Below are positions 1 to 7,128 of a stretch of 44,274 nucleotides of DNA, in pieces. The DNA is taken from the NCBI GenBank assembly GCA_964640225.1, contig CAZXFI010000009.1:1-44274 (forward strand). Direction: 5' to 3'. A program made the translations under genes and the position numbers. Within the stretch, counting starts at the first letter, position 1, and every line of letters begins with the position of its first letter. The notes beneath the pieces are model-generated. The model did not search any database and was not told the origin of the DNA. It saw nothing but the letters and a program-made list of their open reading frames with translations. The DNA is from JAGLWW01 sp964640225 (GTDB lineage Archaea; Aenigmatarchaeota; Aenigmatarchaeia; PWEA01; JAGHBM01).

Positions 1-1
1 G

Positions 2-457
2 CACGGCATGGAAAGGAAAATCCAGGTGGAATTCTTTGAGAGCACCGGTGACGATACAGGAACGTGCACCGACACGGACGGAGGCATAAATTACTTTGCC
101 GGGGGAGTTGCGGCAAACAGTATTGTAGGAACTGACAAGTGTTCCGGCAACGACGTGGAGGAGTATTATTGCGACAGCGGCGTGAAAAAGAGCACCTATA
201 CCTGTCCAAACGGATGCGATACGGACTCTTGTGTGGGAGGCACGCACTCCACATCGGGATGCACAGACAGCGACGGTGGAAGGAATTACTTCGAGAAGGG
301 AACCACCCAGCAGACCGGCGTAAGCAATCCTATTCTACGCATAGATGAATGTGACAATAACAAGCTAACCGAGTATTACTGCGCCGATTCTCAGGTAGGG
401 CCTTATGAATATACTTGCCCGAACGGCTGCGAAGACGGCGCGTGCAAGCTTCCGTAA
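2..457 (+). CDS. Cys-rich repeat surface protein, 3' part (5' partial)
   Basis: The frame is open to the window edge, so the ATG at 8 is probably not the real start and only the C-terminal ~150 residues are seen. They contain two ~60-residue repeats, each starting with C-T-D-(T/S)-D-G-G-x-N-Y-F and ending with TCPNGC plus an acidic Cys segment, with about six regularly spaced Cys each. The Cys pattern suggests a disulphide-stabilised extracellular domain. Such CTDSDGG repeats are common in secreted proteins of small-genome archaea. The next genes encode lipoproteins, which supports a surface role. The exact function is unknown. Confidence 0.7.
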   Translation, partial: HGMERKIQVEFFESTGDDTGTCTDTDGGINYFAGGVAANSIVGTDKCSGNDVEEYYCDSGVKKSTYTCPNGCDTDSCVGGTHSTSGCTDSDGGRNYFEKGTTQQTGVSNPILRIDECDNNKLTEYYCADSQVGPYEYTCPNGCEDGACKLP

Positions 458-496
458 ATTTATATTAACAAAAAATCAAAAATAAAGGTGATAGAG

Positions 497-1501
497 ATGA
501 AAAAAGGAATTTTAGCTGTTTTAGGCGTGGTTTTTCTTTTAGCTCCTGTTGTTTTTGTTTCAGGCTGCGTGGAGGGAGGAGACCTGCAGTCAATATTCAG
601 TTCGCTCACGGGCCAGCAGGAAACCGTGGTGGCCCCCAAGGATGTGCTTCTCATACAGGATATACAAGTCATACCGTCGCCCCCAATAACCGCAAGCACC
701 GGGAGCATTGATTCAACTTTCACGCTCACTTTCCAGGTGGTAAACATAGGAGAGGCACAGGAAGGCTCAAAGGAGGCCGACCTGGTCAAGGTTTACGGGT
801 ACGACTGGGGAAGGTGCGAGCCCCGGGATGCCATAGTCAACGACATGATTCAGGGACTACAAGGCCAGGAAACCAGCGACATCTCCATATTTCCGGGAGG
901 AGGCGCGGAGATAGTGCAGTGGGAATTCAAGGCTCCCACCAACGAGGACCTGGGAAGAATGGAAGGCAAGTGCCCGATAAGGTTCAAGTTGCAGTACCAG
1001 TTTGACGCACACACAACCTCGGACATAGCGGTGGTTTCAAAACAGAGGCTGATTGAGGCCAGCAGGGCGGGGCAGACAATATCAGTGACGCCCGTCCAGA
1101 CACAGTCAAGGGGTCCGATAAAGATAAGCGTGAACTACGACACCAAGCAGCCAGTGGCCGAGGACCTGGTCATACCAGTGATAATAAAAGTGCATGACGT
1201 GGGAAGCGGTATGTACGAGAAGGTTCCGAACGGCATACTAGAGGTTGATTTCCCGTTCCCGGACGACTGGGTAACGTGCTACAACTTTGACATGGAGCCG
1301 GATTCGGGAAAATGGAAGAACCAAAAGGAAATACCCCTGATAAAGGGCGAGACACCCATAATAAGGTGCGACATAAACACCCAGAACATAAACATAGAGG
1401 ACATAAAGACCTACAACATCAGGGCGGACATGACCTACAATTACACCCTTTACGGGGAAAAGGACGTGACAATAAAGCCCACCTACACGGGAGAGGACTG
1501 A
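497..1501 (+). CDS. Predicted surface lipoprotein, paralogue 1
   Basis: A 334-residue protein with a lipoprotein signal peptide: MKK start, hydrophobic stretch and the lipobox VSGC at about residues 21-24, followed by VEGGD. A GTG at 488 is in frame, but GGTGA at 487-491 sits at Shine-Dalgarno distance from the ATG at 497, so 497 is chosen. The mature part is beta-rich with a conserved-asparagine motif (VVNIGEAQ) typical of Ig-like/CARDB-type domains. It resembles the proteins at 1875 and 2785 in lipobox context (C-x-EG) and layout, so the three look like tandem paralogues. Function unknown; probably anchored to the outer face of the membrane. Confidence 0.75.
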   Translation: MKKGILAVLGVVFLLAPVVFVSGCVEGGDLQSIFSSLTGQQETVVAPKDVLLIQDIQVIPSPPITASTGSIDSTFTLTFQVVNIGEAQEGSKEADLVKVYGYDWGRCEPRDAIVNDMIQGLQGQETSDISIFPGGGAEIVQWEFKAPTNEDLGRMEGKCPIRFKLQYQFDAHTTSDIAVVSKQRLIEASRAGQTISVTPVQTQSRGPIKISVNYDTKQPVAEDLVIPVIIKVHDVGSGMYEKVPNGILEVDFPFPDDWVTCYNFDMEPDSGKWKNQKEIPLIKGETPIIRCDINTQNINIEDIKTYNIRADMTYNYTLYGEKDVTIKPTYTGED

Positions 1502-1505
1502 ATTA

Positions 1506-1520
1506 AATTATTTAAATAAC
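1506..1520 (+). promoter_or_regulatory. TATA-like box for the pilin-like gene
   Basis: AATTATTTAAATAAC lies about 35-40 nt before the ATG at 1552, and a strong Shine-Dalgarno (GGAGG, 1541-1545) precedes the start. Reads as a separate promoter for the pilin-like gene. Confidence 0.4.
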
Positions 1521-1551
1521 GTCAATAAACTAATAAAAAGGAGGAATAAAA

Positions 1552-1690
1552 ATGAAAGGAGTTTCAATACCAATAAACACTCTGGTTATGCTTGCCGTGG
1601 CAATAATCGTGTTGCTGGCGGCGGTGGCATGGTTCATGGGTGCATTCGGGCCAACGGCGCAGGAGCAATCTTTAAAGCAGAAGTTTGACG
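1552..1690 (+). CDS. Type IV pilin-like protein, N-terminal fragment (cut by gap)
   Basis: Only 46 residues are readable before the run of N. They begin MKGVSIPINTLVMLAVAIIV, a short charged N-terminus directly followed by a long hydrophobic helix, as in archaeal class III (prepilin) signal peptides; cleavage would be near residue 2-4. The helix ends at about residue 31 before a hydrophilic GPTAQEQS segment. After the gap one frame reads a short Cys-containing tail ending at 1833 (TAA), which may be the C-terminus, but frame continuity across the gap cannot be known. Likely a minor pilin or pilin-like surface subunit, co-located with lipoproteins. Confidence 0.6.
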
Positions 1691-1790
1691 NNNNNNNNNN
1701 NNNNNNNNNNNNNNNNNNNNNNNNNNNNNNNNNNNNNNNNNNNNNNNNNNNNNNNNNNNNNNNNNNNNNNNNNNNNNNNNNNNNNNNNNN
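1691..1790. other. 100-N scaffold gap
   Basis: Exactly 100 consecutive N, the conventional filler for a gap of unknown size. It interrupts the pilin-like gene, and the true intervening length and any missing gene cannot be inferred. Confidence 0.98.
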
Positions 1791-1874
1791 GGCCTGCGGA
1801 TGCACAGAGCCGTTCGGAACTGAAAGGCCATAAGGCGCATAACCTTTAAAAGCGTCCTTTTCTATATTTTTATT

Positions 1875-2771
1875 ATGACCAGATACGTCATTATACTTGC
1901 TCTGGCTTTGGTTCTTTTCACTTCCGGATGCACGGAAGGCGGGGACGTTTTTTCCCTATTTGGCCTGGATTTGACTCCGGGAGAGCCTGTTTACATAAAG
2001 GCGGAAAACCTGAAGCTCAAAGTGGAGGCGGTGCCCTACGAGATGTACGAGGGACAGACTACCACCCTTTTCTTTGACCTTTCAAACGAGGGAAACATGA
2101 CCGTCACTGACATAAGCGTGGAAATGACCGACATCGGAGATTTCAGTGCCCAGGAAACTTCCATAAGTATAGGGGAACTGGAGGAAGGGGAGATGGAGAG
2201 CTGGAACTGGAAGCTCGGCTCCAGCGGCATAGACATCTTTGACGAAAAGACATACTCGCTCAGGTACAAAATCGGCTACAAGTCCAGTTCTTACTCCCTG
2301 TACGACGTGGTCGCGATGTCGGAGGACGAGTACACCAGACTGGAAAGGCAGGGCACGCTTGAGAAGGAGATAAACCTGTCTTACTTCAAGACAAAGGCCC
2401 CCGTGGAGATAGACTTGTCCGTATCCAAGACCCAGCCTCTTTTTGAGGGGCTGGACTTCTACCTTTACGTGGAACTCAGCGACCTTGGCGGGGGGAACTT
2501 AAACCAGATAGAGTCCGGAGAGCTTTACGTGTATTACCCGGATTTCCTGGAATTTGTTGAGAGCAGCGATTTCACCAGCGAGTCAACACAGGAAGGCAAC
2601 AGGCTGGTTTCAAAAAGGCCGCTGGAATTTTTGAACAAGGCAACGAAAAAAGCAACATGCAAATTCAGGGTCAAGTCAGTGAACGTAAGGGATATGGGAC
2701 AGTTCAGGGCGGAAACAAGTTATATATATACCAATTACAAAACTATAAATGTTAAGTTAAAACCCAAATAA
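1875..2771 (+). CDS. Predicted surface lipoprotein, paralogue 2
   Basis: A 298-residue protein with N-terminal hydrophobic signal and lipobox FTSGC (Cys at about residue 19), followed by TEGGD, almost the same post-lipobox motif as the protein at 497. The body is beta-rich and contains LFFDLSNEGNMTVTDI, an Ig-like/CARDB-type signature with the conserved N-x-G, then an EYxRLExxG segment also seen in the next gene (EYKRLQERG). A TATA-like CCTTTAAAAG at 1841-1850 lies ~26 nt before 1875, suggesting a leaderless message. Probably a membrane-anchored extracellular protein; substrate unknown. Confidence 0.75.
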   Translation: MTRYVIILALALVLFTSGCTEGGDVFSLFGLDLTPGEPVYIKAENLKLKVEAVPYEMYEGQTTTLFFDLSNEGNMTVTDISVEMTDIGDFSAQETSISIGELEEGEMESWNWKLGSSGIDIFDEKTYSLRYKIGYKSSSYSLYDVVAMSEDEYTRLERQGTLEKEINLSYFKTKAPVEIDLSVSKTQPLFEGLDFYLYVELSDLGGGNLNQIESGELYVYYPDFLEFVESSDFTSESTQEGNRLVSKRPLEFLNKATKKATCKFRVKSVNVRDMGQFRAETSYIYTNYKTINVKLKPK

Positions 2772-2784
2772 AGGAGGAATACGC

Positions 2785-3705
2785 ATGAAAAAGGTTTTAG
2801 TGTTGATTTCAGTTGCTGCTGTTTTGTTTTCTAGTGGCTGCCTGGAAGGAATTTTCGGTTCAGGAGACACAATAACCACAAGCTACGGGCTTACCGTGAA
2901 CAGCTTTGAGCCTGATTTCACGGACATTGAAGGCGGGGACGACTTTGAGATATATCTGGAAATCCAGAACAACGGAGGTTCCGTTGCCGAGGAAGTCTAC
3001 GCGCATCTTTACGATGTGGACCTAACTGACTGGCAAGTCCAGCCGGCTGACGGAAAACTAAGCCTAGGAGACCTTGACCCTCCCGACGACCTGTCAGGAA
3101 TACCCGGAGACATTGCCGACGATTCCTGGGACCTGGTAGCACCCACGAACCCGGAAGGAGTCGTTTACAAGTACACCCCAAGAATGAGACTCATGTACAA
3201 GTACAATACTGCTGCAAACGCGCAGATTACAGTTCTGAAGAAAGAGGAATACAAGAGACTCCAGGAAAGGGGCCAGCTCAGCATACCCTCAATAATAACC
3301 GAGGTGAGCAAGGGACCTCTTGCGGTGGACGTGTCAGCCAGAACTCCCGTTATAATAGAGGACTTGGACGAAGACACGCTTGAATTCAGGGTAAACATAG
3401 ACCTTGTCGGCAAGGGAAGCGTCTTCAACACAACCCACAGCACGGACAATCCCACGGTAAGCATGGACGAACTGGACAAGATTTACATAAAAATAACCGC
3501 ACCGGGAATAAACAGCGCTGTTGACTGCGATGCTTACGACGACACCGATGGCATTGACATGAGAAGGGGCAAGTCAGTGATTTACACCTGTGAGTTCAAG
3601 CTGGACGACTTCACGGCAATGAAAAATATACCGATAACAGTGGAACTGGACTACGGCTACTTTGAAGACTACTCAACAACCGTAAACGTGATGGGAGAGA
3701 AATAA
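2785..3705 (+). CDS. Predicted surface lipoprotein, paralogue 3
   Basis: A 306-residue protein with MKK signal peptide and lipobox FSSGC (Cys about residue 19) followed by LEG. The start is fixed by a strong Shine-Dalgarno AAGGAGG 7-8 nt upstream. It shares with its upstream neighbour the IQNNGG/SNEG Ig-like motif, the EYKRLQERG segment and overall size, so the two are tandem paralogues 13 nt apart, likely one operon. The mature domain is acidic. No catalytic motif seen; an extracellular binding or structural role is inferred. Confidence 0.75.
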   Translation: MKKVLVLISVAAVLFSSGCLEGIFGSGDTITTSYGLTVNSFEPDFTDIEGGDDFEIYLEIQNNGGSVAEEVYAHLYDVDLTDWQVQPADGKLSLGDLDPPDDLSGIPGDIADDSWDLVAPTNPEGVVYKYTPRMRLMYKYNTAANAQITVLKKEEYKRLQERGQLSIPSIITEVSKGPLAVDVSARTPVIIEDLDEDTLEFRVNIDLVGKGSVFNTTHSTDNPTVSMDELDKIYIKITAPGINSAVDCDAYDDTDGIDMRRGKSVIYTCEFKLDDFTAMKNIPITVELDYGYFEDYSTTVNVMGEK

Positions 3706-3713
3706 ATTCTCCT

Positions 3714-3726
3714 TTTTTTATATTTT
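3714..3726 (+). promoter_or_regulatory. TATA box for the EndoQ-like gene
   Basis: T-rich TTTTTTTATATTT centred ~26 nt before the ATG at 3746 fits an archaeal TATA box for a leaderless transcript; no Shine-Dalgarno precedes that ATG. Confidence 0.5.
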
Positions 3727-3745
3727 AACCTGACTAGTGTTTACT

Positions 3746-4978
3746 ATGGACTATGTTGAGGTAAACGCGGACCTGCACCTGCACGGGCTTTACTCCGGTG
3801 GAGTGAGCAAGAACATGGTTCCCCGAGTCATAGGCGGGCAGGCTCCCCTGAAGGGCCTGCAGCTGGTGGGAACCGGGGACATACTTAACCGGAAATGGAT
3901 TGAACTGGTAAGGAGAGACCTGAACAACACGGGAGACTTGCCGGAACACCCGAACGGAACCAAGTTTGTCCTTCAGACGGAAGTGGAGGACAACAGGAGA
4001 GTCCACCACGTGATTCTTTTGTCCGATTTCTCAAAGGTTGAGGAGCTCAGGGAAAAGATGAAAGGCAAGGTCCTGGATTTTGACACGGACGGAAGGCCCC
4101 GCGTCCACCTGAACGGAGAGGAAATCGCGGAAATGTGCACGGAGTCCGGGTGCATGATAGGCCCGGCCCACGCTTTCACTCCATGGACTGCCATATTCAA
4201 GGAATACAACTCCCTAAAAGATTGTTACGGAAAGTATGAAAAGGAGATATGCTTCCTGGAGCTGGGGCTCTCTGCCGACACCAACATGGCGGACCGGATA
4301 AAGGAACTGCACAGGCTGACTTTTCTCAGCAACAGCGACGCGCACAGCCCCTGGCCGAACAAGATGGGAAGGGAGTTCAATCGTCTGAGAATCAAGGAAA
4401 TCACTTTTGACGAGGTAAGGAAGGCCCTCGGGAGGGAGAACGGAAGAGGCGTTACTTTAAACATAGGCCTGAACCCCAAGGAGGGGAAATACCACAAGAC
4501 CCGCTGCATGGGATGCCTGCTTTTCTTTGAGCCGGAGGACGCGAACAGGTACAACTGGAAATGCCCCAACTGCGGCAAGCCCATAAAGAAGGGGGTGGAC
4601 AACAGGATTACCGAGCTCGCGGACCTGGAAGCTGGCATACATCCGGAGCACAGGTCTCCTTATGTTCACATAGTTCCGCTGAGCGAGATTATAGTCCTTT
4701 CCCTTGGGATAAAAAATGTCTACTCCGTGAAAGTCCAGGCTAAATGGGAGGAGTTTGTGAAAAAATTCGGGAGCGAAATAAAAGTCCTTCTGGAAACGGA
4801 TTTCTTGGAACTAAATAAGGTTGACCCGCGGGTTGCAGAGATGGTAAAGGCTTTCAGGAACGGCAATATAGACTATGTCCCCGGCGGAGGCGGCGTTTTT
4901 GGCAAGATTCTGCCTCCCGGAAAGAAACCGAAAATAGAGTACTACAAATACAAACAAAAAGCTTTAAGTGATTTCTAG
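3746..4978 (+). CDS. Endonuclease Q-like PHP-domain DNA repair nuclease
   Basis: A 410-residue member of the PHP family described as EndoQ (TIGR00375 type), which nicks DNA 5' of deaminated bases such as uracil and hypoxanthine. The N-terminal PHP domain starts with DLHLHG at residues ~8-13, with later PHP-type metal ligands in GPAHAF and SNSDAHSP. A four-Cys zinc finger (CMGC at ~residue 255, CPNC ~20 residues later) and a helical C-terminal domain follow, the EndoQ order. The last residues are QKALSDF, which fits the PCNA-interacting box Qxx(h)xxF except that the second aromatic is missing. A GTG at 3737 is in frame but the ATG at 3746 fits the promoter better. Confidence 0.85.
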   Translation: MDYVEVNADLHLHGLYSGGVSKNMVPRVIGGQAPLKGLQLVGTGDILNRKWIELVRRDLNNTGDLPEHPNGTKFVLQTEVEDNRRVHHVILLSDFSKVEELREKMKGKVLDFDTDGRPRVHLNGEEIAEMCTESGCMIGPAHAFTPWTAIFKEYNSLKDCYGKYEKEICFLELGLSADTNMADRIKELHRLTFLSNSDAHSPWPNKMGREFNRLRIKEITFDEVRKALGRENGRGVTLNIGLNPKEGKYHKTRCMGCLLFFEPEDANRYNWKCPNCGKPIKKGVDNRITELADLEAGIHPEHRSPYVHIVPLSEIIVLSLGIKNVYSVKVQAKWEEFVKKFGSEIKVLLETDFLELNKVDPRVAEMVKAFRNGNIDYVPGGGGVFGKILPPGKKPKIEYYKYKQKALSDF

Positions 4979-5002
4979 TTTTTTCCAAAAGAAAGGATTT
5001 GT

Positions 5003-5202
5003 TGGTGGGCCCGCCCGGACTTTCGTCCCTTCTGGGAAACGCGAAGCGTTTCCAAGTTTTGGGGAATACAAATACCTTTTTTGAAAAGGGATTTGTCTCG
5101 AACCGGGGATATCCACCATTCTGAAAGCTTTTAGTTTTTGCTTAAGCTTTTTTCCAAAAAGCTTACGTCAAGGTGGCGTCATAGCCACTAGACCACAGGC
5201 CC
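5003..5202 (-). tRNA. tRNA-Val(GAC) with anticodon-loop and T-loop introns
   Basis: Acceptor GGGCCTG (5202-5196) pairs with CGGGCCC (5013-5007); A73 and CCA are encoded. The anticodon stem is CCACC/GGTGG with anticodon GAC at 5169-5167. A 47-nt intron at 37/38 (5119-5165) forms a textbook bulge-helix-bulge: helix UUGA/UCAG, 3-nt bulges CGU and AAU, and an AAGCTTTT/AAAAGCTT internal stem. The T-stem CCCGG/CCGGG is interrupted in its loop by a second 77-nt intron at 59/60; joining gives loop TTCGAGT. The gene converges on the EndoQ-like gene. Confidence 0.9.
5020..5096 (-). other. T-loop intron (59/60) of tRNA-Val, family A
   Basis: Its 3' CGAA pairs perfectly with exon TTCG of the T-loop, leaving bulge AGU next to the T-stem. 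Internal stems are ACAAAT/ATTTGT with CCTTTT/AAAAGG, and a terminal hairpin GGAAACGC-TTC-GCGTTTCC. Homologous to the introns of tRNA-Asp, -Tyr and -Ser(TGA). Confidence 0.8.
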
Positions 5203-5205
5203 ATC

Positions 5206-5300
5206 ATGAAAATCTCGGGACTTCATCCCGAGTATTTGGAACTTTAGTTCCAAAACCGAAAGTTTTCATTCTTCAAAGAGACACGCACCAAGTGCGTGTC
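5206..5300 (-). other. Structured intergenic RNA candidate upstream of tRNA-Val
   Basis: Three perfect hairpins are packed into ~95 nt: CTCGGGA/TCCCGAG (5214-5232), TTGGAACT/AGTTCCAA (5236-5253) and a 9-bp GACACGCAC/GTGCGTGTC (5280-5300). The first two are enclosed by a 7-bp ATGAAAA/TTTTCAT stem (5206-5212 with 5263-5269). It sits between the methyltransferase stop and the tRNA-Val 5' end. It could be the methyltransferase terminator plus pre-tRNA leader, or a small RNA. No known RNA family is recognised. Confidence 0.45.
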
Positions 5301-5303
5301 AAA

Positions 5304-5762
5304 TTATTTTTTTAGGAGCAGTGTCAAATCCTTTTCCTTGCCCCCGACTACTTTCCCTTTCAGTAATTTAAATTCGTTGAACATATTTAAAAGCATTTTT
5401 TCAACCTCTTTTTCGTTGCCCTTGTTCACGAAATGGGATACCAGCAGAAGGCCTCCGGGCCTGAGAACCCTTGCAACGTCCTTCCCGCCAAGAAGGTGTA
5501 TGGTGTCCAGGCATGCCACAAAATCAAAACTATTGTCCCTGAAAGGAATTAAGTCCCCGCTTGCTATCACGTTGGCCGCGGAATTCCTGTCAACGTCTAT
5601 TCCCACGGCTTTTATGCCGAAGAAAATTTCAAACCATCCGGGGCCCACGCCTATGTCCAGAGCTTTCCCCCTTATCTCAGGCAGAAAATCCATCTGCTCG
5701 TATTTGGCTATCTGAGTCTCTCTCATCCACTTGGAGTAAATCTTGCCGGTGAACATAACCAT
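5304..5762 (-). CDS. Class I SAM-dependent methyltransferase
   Basis: A 152-residue compact Rossmann methyltransferase. Motif I is ALDIGVGPGWF (about residues 34-44), the acidic ribose-binding position is in VGIDVD, motif IV region is FDFVACLDTIHLL and the post-motif is VLRPGGLLLVS, the COG2226-like order. There is no substrate-recognition insertion, so the target is not predictable. It lies 15 nt downstream of tRNA-Gly on the same strand, so it may be co-transcribed with tRNA-Gly and DUF6485. The start could also be the third codon (ATG at 5756). Confidence 0.8.
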   Translation of the reverse strand: MVMFTGKIYSKWMRETQIAKYEQMDFLPEIRGKALDIGVGPGWFEIFFGIKAVGIDVDRNSAANVIASGDLIPFRDNSFDFVACLDTIHLLGGKDVARVLRPGGLLLVSHFVNKGNEKEVEKMLLNMFNEFKLLKGKVVGGKEKDLTLLLKK

Positions 5763-5777
5763 CTTTGAAATAAAATT

Positions 5778-5872
5778 TGGTGCGACGACCGGGATTTGAA
5801 CCCGGATTACTACCTTTTCGCTTTCGCAAAAACGAATGGCAAGGTAGTGTCATGCCATTAGACCATCATCGC
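5778..5872 (-). tRNA. tRNA-Gly(GCC) with 21-nt anticodon intron
   Basis: Acceptor GCGATGA pairs with TCGTCGC; A73 and CCA are encoded. D-stem, T-stem CCGGG/CCCGG and the uninterrupted loop TTCAAAT are canonical. Anticodon GCC is at 5840-5838. A 21-nt intron at 37/38 (5816-5836) fits a bulge-helix-bulge: UUGC/GCGA helix, 3' bulge AAA, and a TTCG/CGAA internal stem. Its first 7 nt overlap the end of the DUF6485 gene on the same strand. Confidence 0.93.
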
Positions 5873-6060
5873 TTCTGGGATTCAACAAACTTTTGGACCG
5901 ACCTGTCAAACGTCTTCTCCACGTCATCCGGGAAAAGGCAGGCGGGTATTTCCCCGCGTTCCCTGTGATACCGTACGCACAAACAGCACATGCCCTTTTT
6001 ATTGCAGGGGTAGGTGCAGTTGCATTCCTGAAGGTTTCTTTCCATGTTGGGGCAGTCCAT
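5866..6060 (-). CDS. Small Cys-rich DUF6485-type protein
   Basis: A 64-residue protein starting MDCPNMERNLQECNCTYPC and continuing with GMCCLCVRYHR and EIPACLFP. This dense set of conserved Cys followed by a C-terminal helical FDRSVxxF segment matches the small zinc-binding DUF6485 family as I recall it; its role is not established. A TATA-like AAATTTAAATATATTT lies ~25 nt upstream. The TGA stop (5868-5866) falls inside the tRNA-Gly acceptor stem, so mRNA and tRNA overlap by 7 nt and tRNA 5' processing would remove the stop from the message. Confidence 0.75.
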   Translation of the reverse strand: MDCPNMERNLQECNCTYPCNKKGMCCLCVRYHRERGEIPACLFPDDVEKTFDRSVQKFVESQKR

Positions 6061-6101
6061 ACTATCACTTTTGGAAAAATATATTTAAATTTATTGTCTT
6101 T

Positions 6102-6148
6102 GGCGCTGGAGCGCCATTTGACTTTGAAGGCTTTATTTTTGAAAGCCT
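6102..6148 (-). other. Two perfect hairpins trailing tRNA-Ser(CGA)
   Basis: AGGCTTT/AAAGCCT (6128-6148, 7-nt loop) and GGCGCT/AGCGCC (6102-6115, 2-nt loop) follow the tRNA 3' end. They may act as a terminator or processing signal ahead of the DUF6485 promoter. Confidence 0.4.
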
Positions 6149-6150
6149 AA

Positions 6151-6283
6151 TGGCGCTGAGGGCAGGAACATCCAGTTGGTTGCACAGAGCTACACCCGTG
6201 CAGCTCAAACTATTTGAACCTGCGCGCGTCAGAGACGCAGTTGGTCTCGAGCCAACCGGATTAAACCGCTCTCCCACCTCAGC
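6151..6283 (-). tRNA. tRNA-Ser(CGA) with T-loop intron
   Basis: Acceptor GCTGAGG pairs with CCTCAGC, with G73 (typical for Ser) and encoded CCA. Anticodon stem GTTGG/CCAAC is perfect and anticodon CGA is at 6249-6247, with no anticodon intron. The long class II variable arm GCGTC/GACGC supports Ser. T-stem GCAGG/CCTGC is interrupted in the loop by a 45-nt intron at 59/60 (6168-6212). The 18-nt junction of the 3' end and trailer is identical to that of tRNA-Ser(TGA). Confidence 0.9.
6168..6212 (-). other. T-loop intron (59/60) of tRNA-Ser(CGA), unrelated sequence
   Basis: A 45-nt insertion dominated by a 9-bp hairpin GAGCTGCAC/GTGTAGCTC with one G-U pair. UGGA near its 3' end can pair with exon UUCA. 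It has no sequence match to the family A introns but the same insertion site. Confidence 0.7.
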
Positions 6284-6323
6284 ATTGCACAATACATAAA
6301 AGTCTCCTGTTTCTATAAATATT

Positions 6324-6521
6324 ATGGAGGTTACACTTAAAGTTCACGGAAAGCCCAGAAAAACAAAGACGGAAAAGAAAACAATAGAGGAGCTCCTGAA
6401 AAAGAGAGGCGTCTGCACGGAATCGGTTCTGGTCAAAAGAAACGAAAAATTCGTTCCAGTCGAGGATAAATTAAGGGAAGGGGACGTGCTTGAAATAATA
6501 GAAATAGTCTCGCGTGGTTAG
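6324..6521 (+). CDS. Ubiquitin-like MoaD/ThiS-family sulfur carrier
   Basis: A 65-residue beta-grasp protein: MEVTLKVHG, an acidic/basic helix IEELLKKRG, VPVEDKLREGDVLEII and C-terminal VSRG. This is the layout of MoaD/ThiS/TtuB/SAMP2 proteins that carry sulfur as a C-terminal thiocarboxylate on Gly. The usual terminal GG is RG here, so one Gly is replaced. It is the first gene of an operon with an HD hydrolase and a TtuA/Ncs6-like thiolase, which suggests it supplies sulfur for tRNA 2-thiouridine. TATA-like sequence lies just upstream of 6324; the message may be leaderless. Confidence 0.75.
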   Translation: MEVTLKVHGKPRKTKTEKKTIEELLKKRGVCTESVLVKRNEKFVPVEDKLREGDVLEIIEIVSRG

Positions 6522-6522
6522 C

Positions 6523-7128
6523 ATGGATTTGGAAGAAGTAAGAAAAACAGCCAGAATGCACATGGAAAAAAATGACGTGGCCCACGGATGGGACCATGTG
6601 GAAAGGGTTTACAACCTCTGCATGAAAATCGGGGAAAAAGAGGGCGCGGACCTGGGAGTCCTGAAGCTGGCCGCCCTGCTGCATGACATAGGAATCAGCA
6701 GGGACAGGGAAAACCATGAGAAAGTCAGCGCCGAGATGGCCAAGGACATACTCCACGGGTACGAAAAGATGGAAGACGTGGTTTACTGCATAGAGAGCCA
6801 CAGGTTCAGCAAGGGCATCGTGCCCATGACCCTGGAGGCAAAGGTTTTGCAGGATGCGGACAGGCTGGACGTATGCGGCGCTATGGGAATAACAAGGACG
6901 ATGACTTACACAGGGGCAGTCAAGAGGCCGGTTCACATACCGGGAAAGAAAATATCCCACACGTACACCGGAGAAAGCGCATCGGCCGTTGACCACGTGT
7001 ACGAGAAGCTCATGAAAGTAAAGGACAGAATGAACACGAAAACCGGCAAGGAGATTGCGGAAAAAAGGCACGAATTCATGGAGAAATTTATGGAGCAGTT
7101 CTTCGCCGAATGGGAGGGCGAAAGATGA
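6523..7128 (+). CDS. HD-domain phosphohydrolase
   Basis: A 201-residue HD-superfamily protein. The metal ligands are visible as H in HGWDH (about residue 20), HD in LLHDIGIS (about 54-55) and D in DADRLD (about 112-115), the H...HD...D order of YedJ-like hydrolases. The natural substrate is unknown; nucleotides are typical of the family. The ATG at 6523 is 1 nt after the preceding stop; a GTG at 6514 is also in frame and overlaps it. Its 3' end overlaps the TtuA-like start by ATGA, so the three genes look translationally coupled. Confidence 0.8.
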   Translation: MDLEEVRKTARMHMEKNDVAHGWDHVERVYNLCMKIGEKEGADLGVLKLAALLHDIGISRDRENHEKVSAEMAKDILHGYEKMEDVVYCIESHRFSKGIVPMTLEAKVLQDADRLDVCGAMGITRTMTYTGAVKRPVHIPGKKISHTYTGESASAVDHVYEKLMKVKDRMNTKTGKEIAEKRHEFMEKFMEQFFAEWEGER

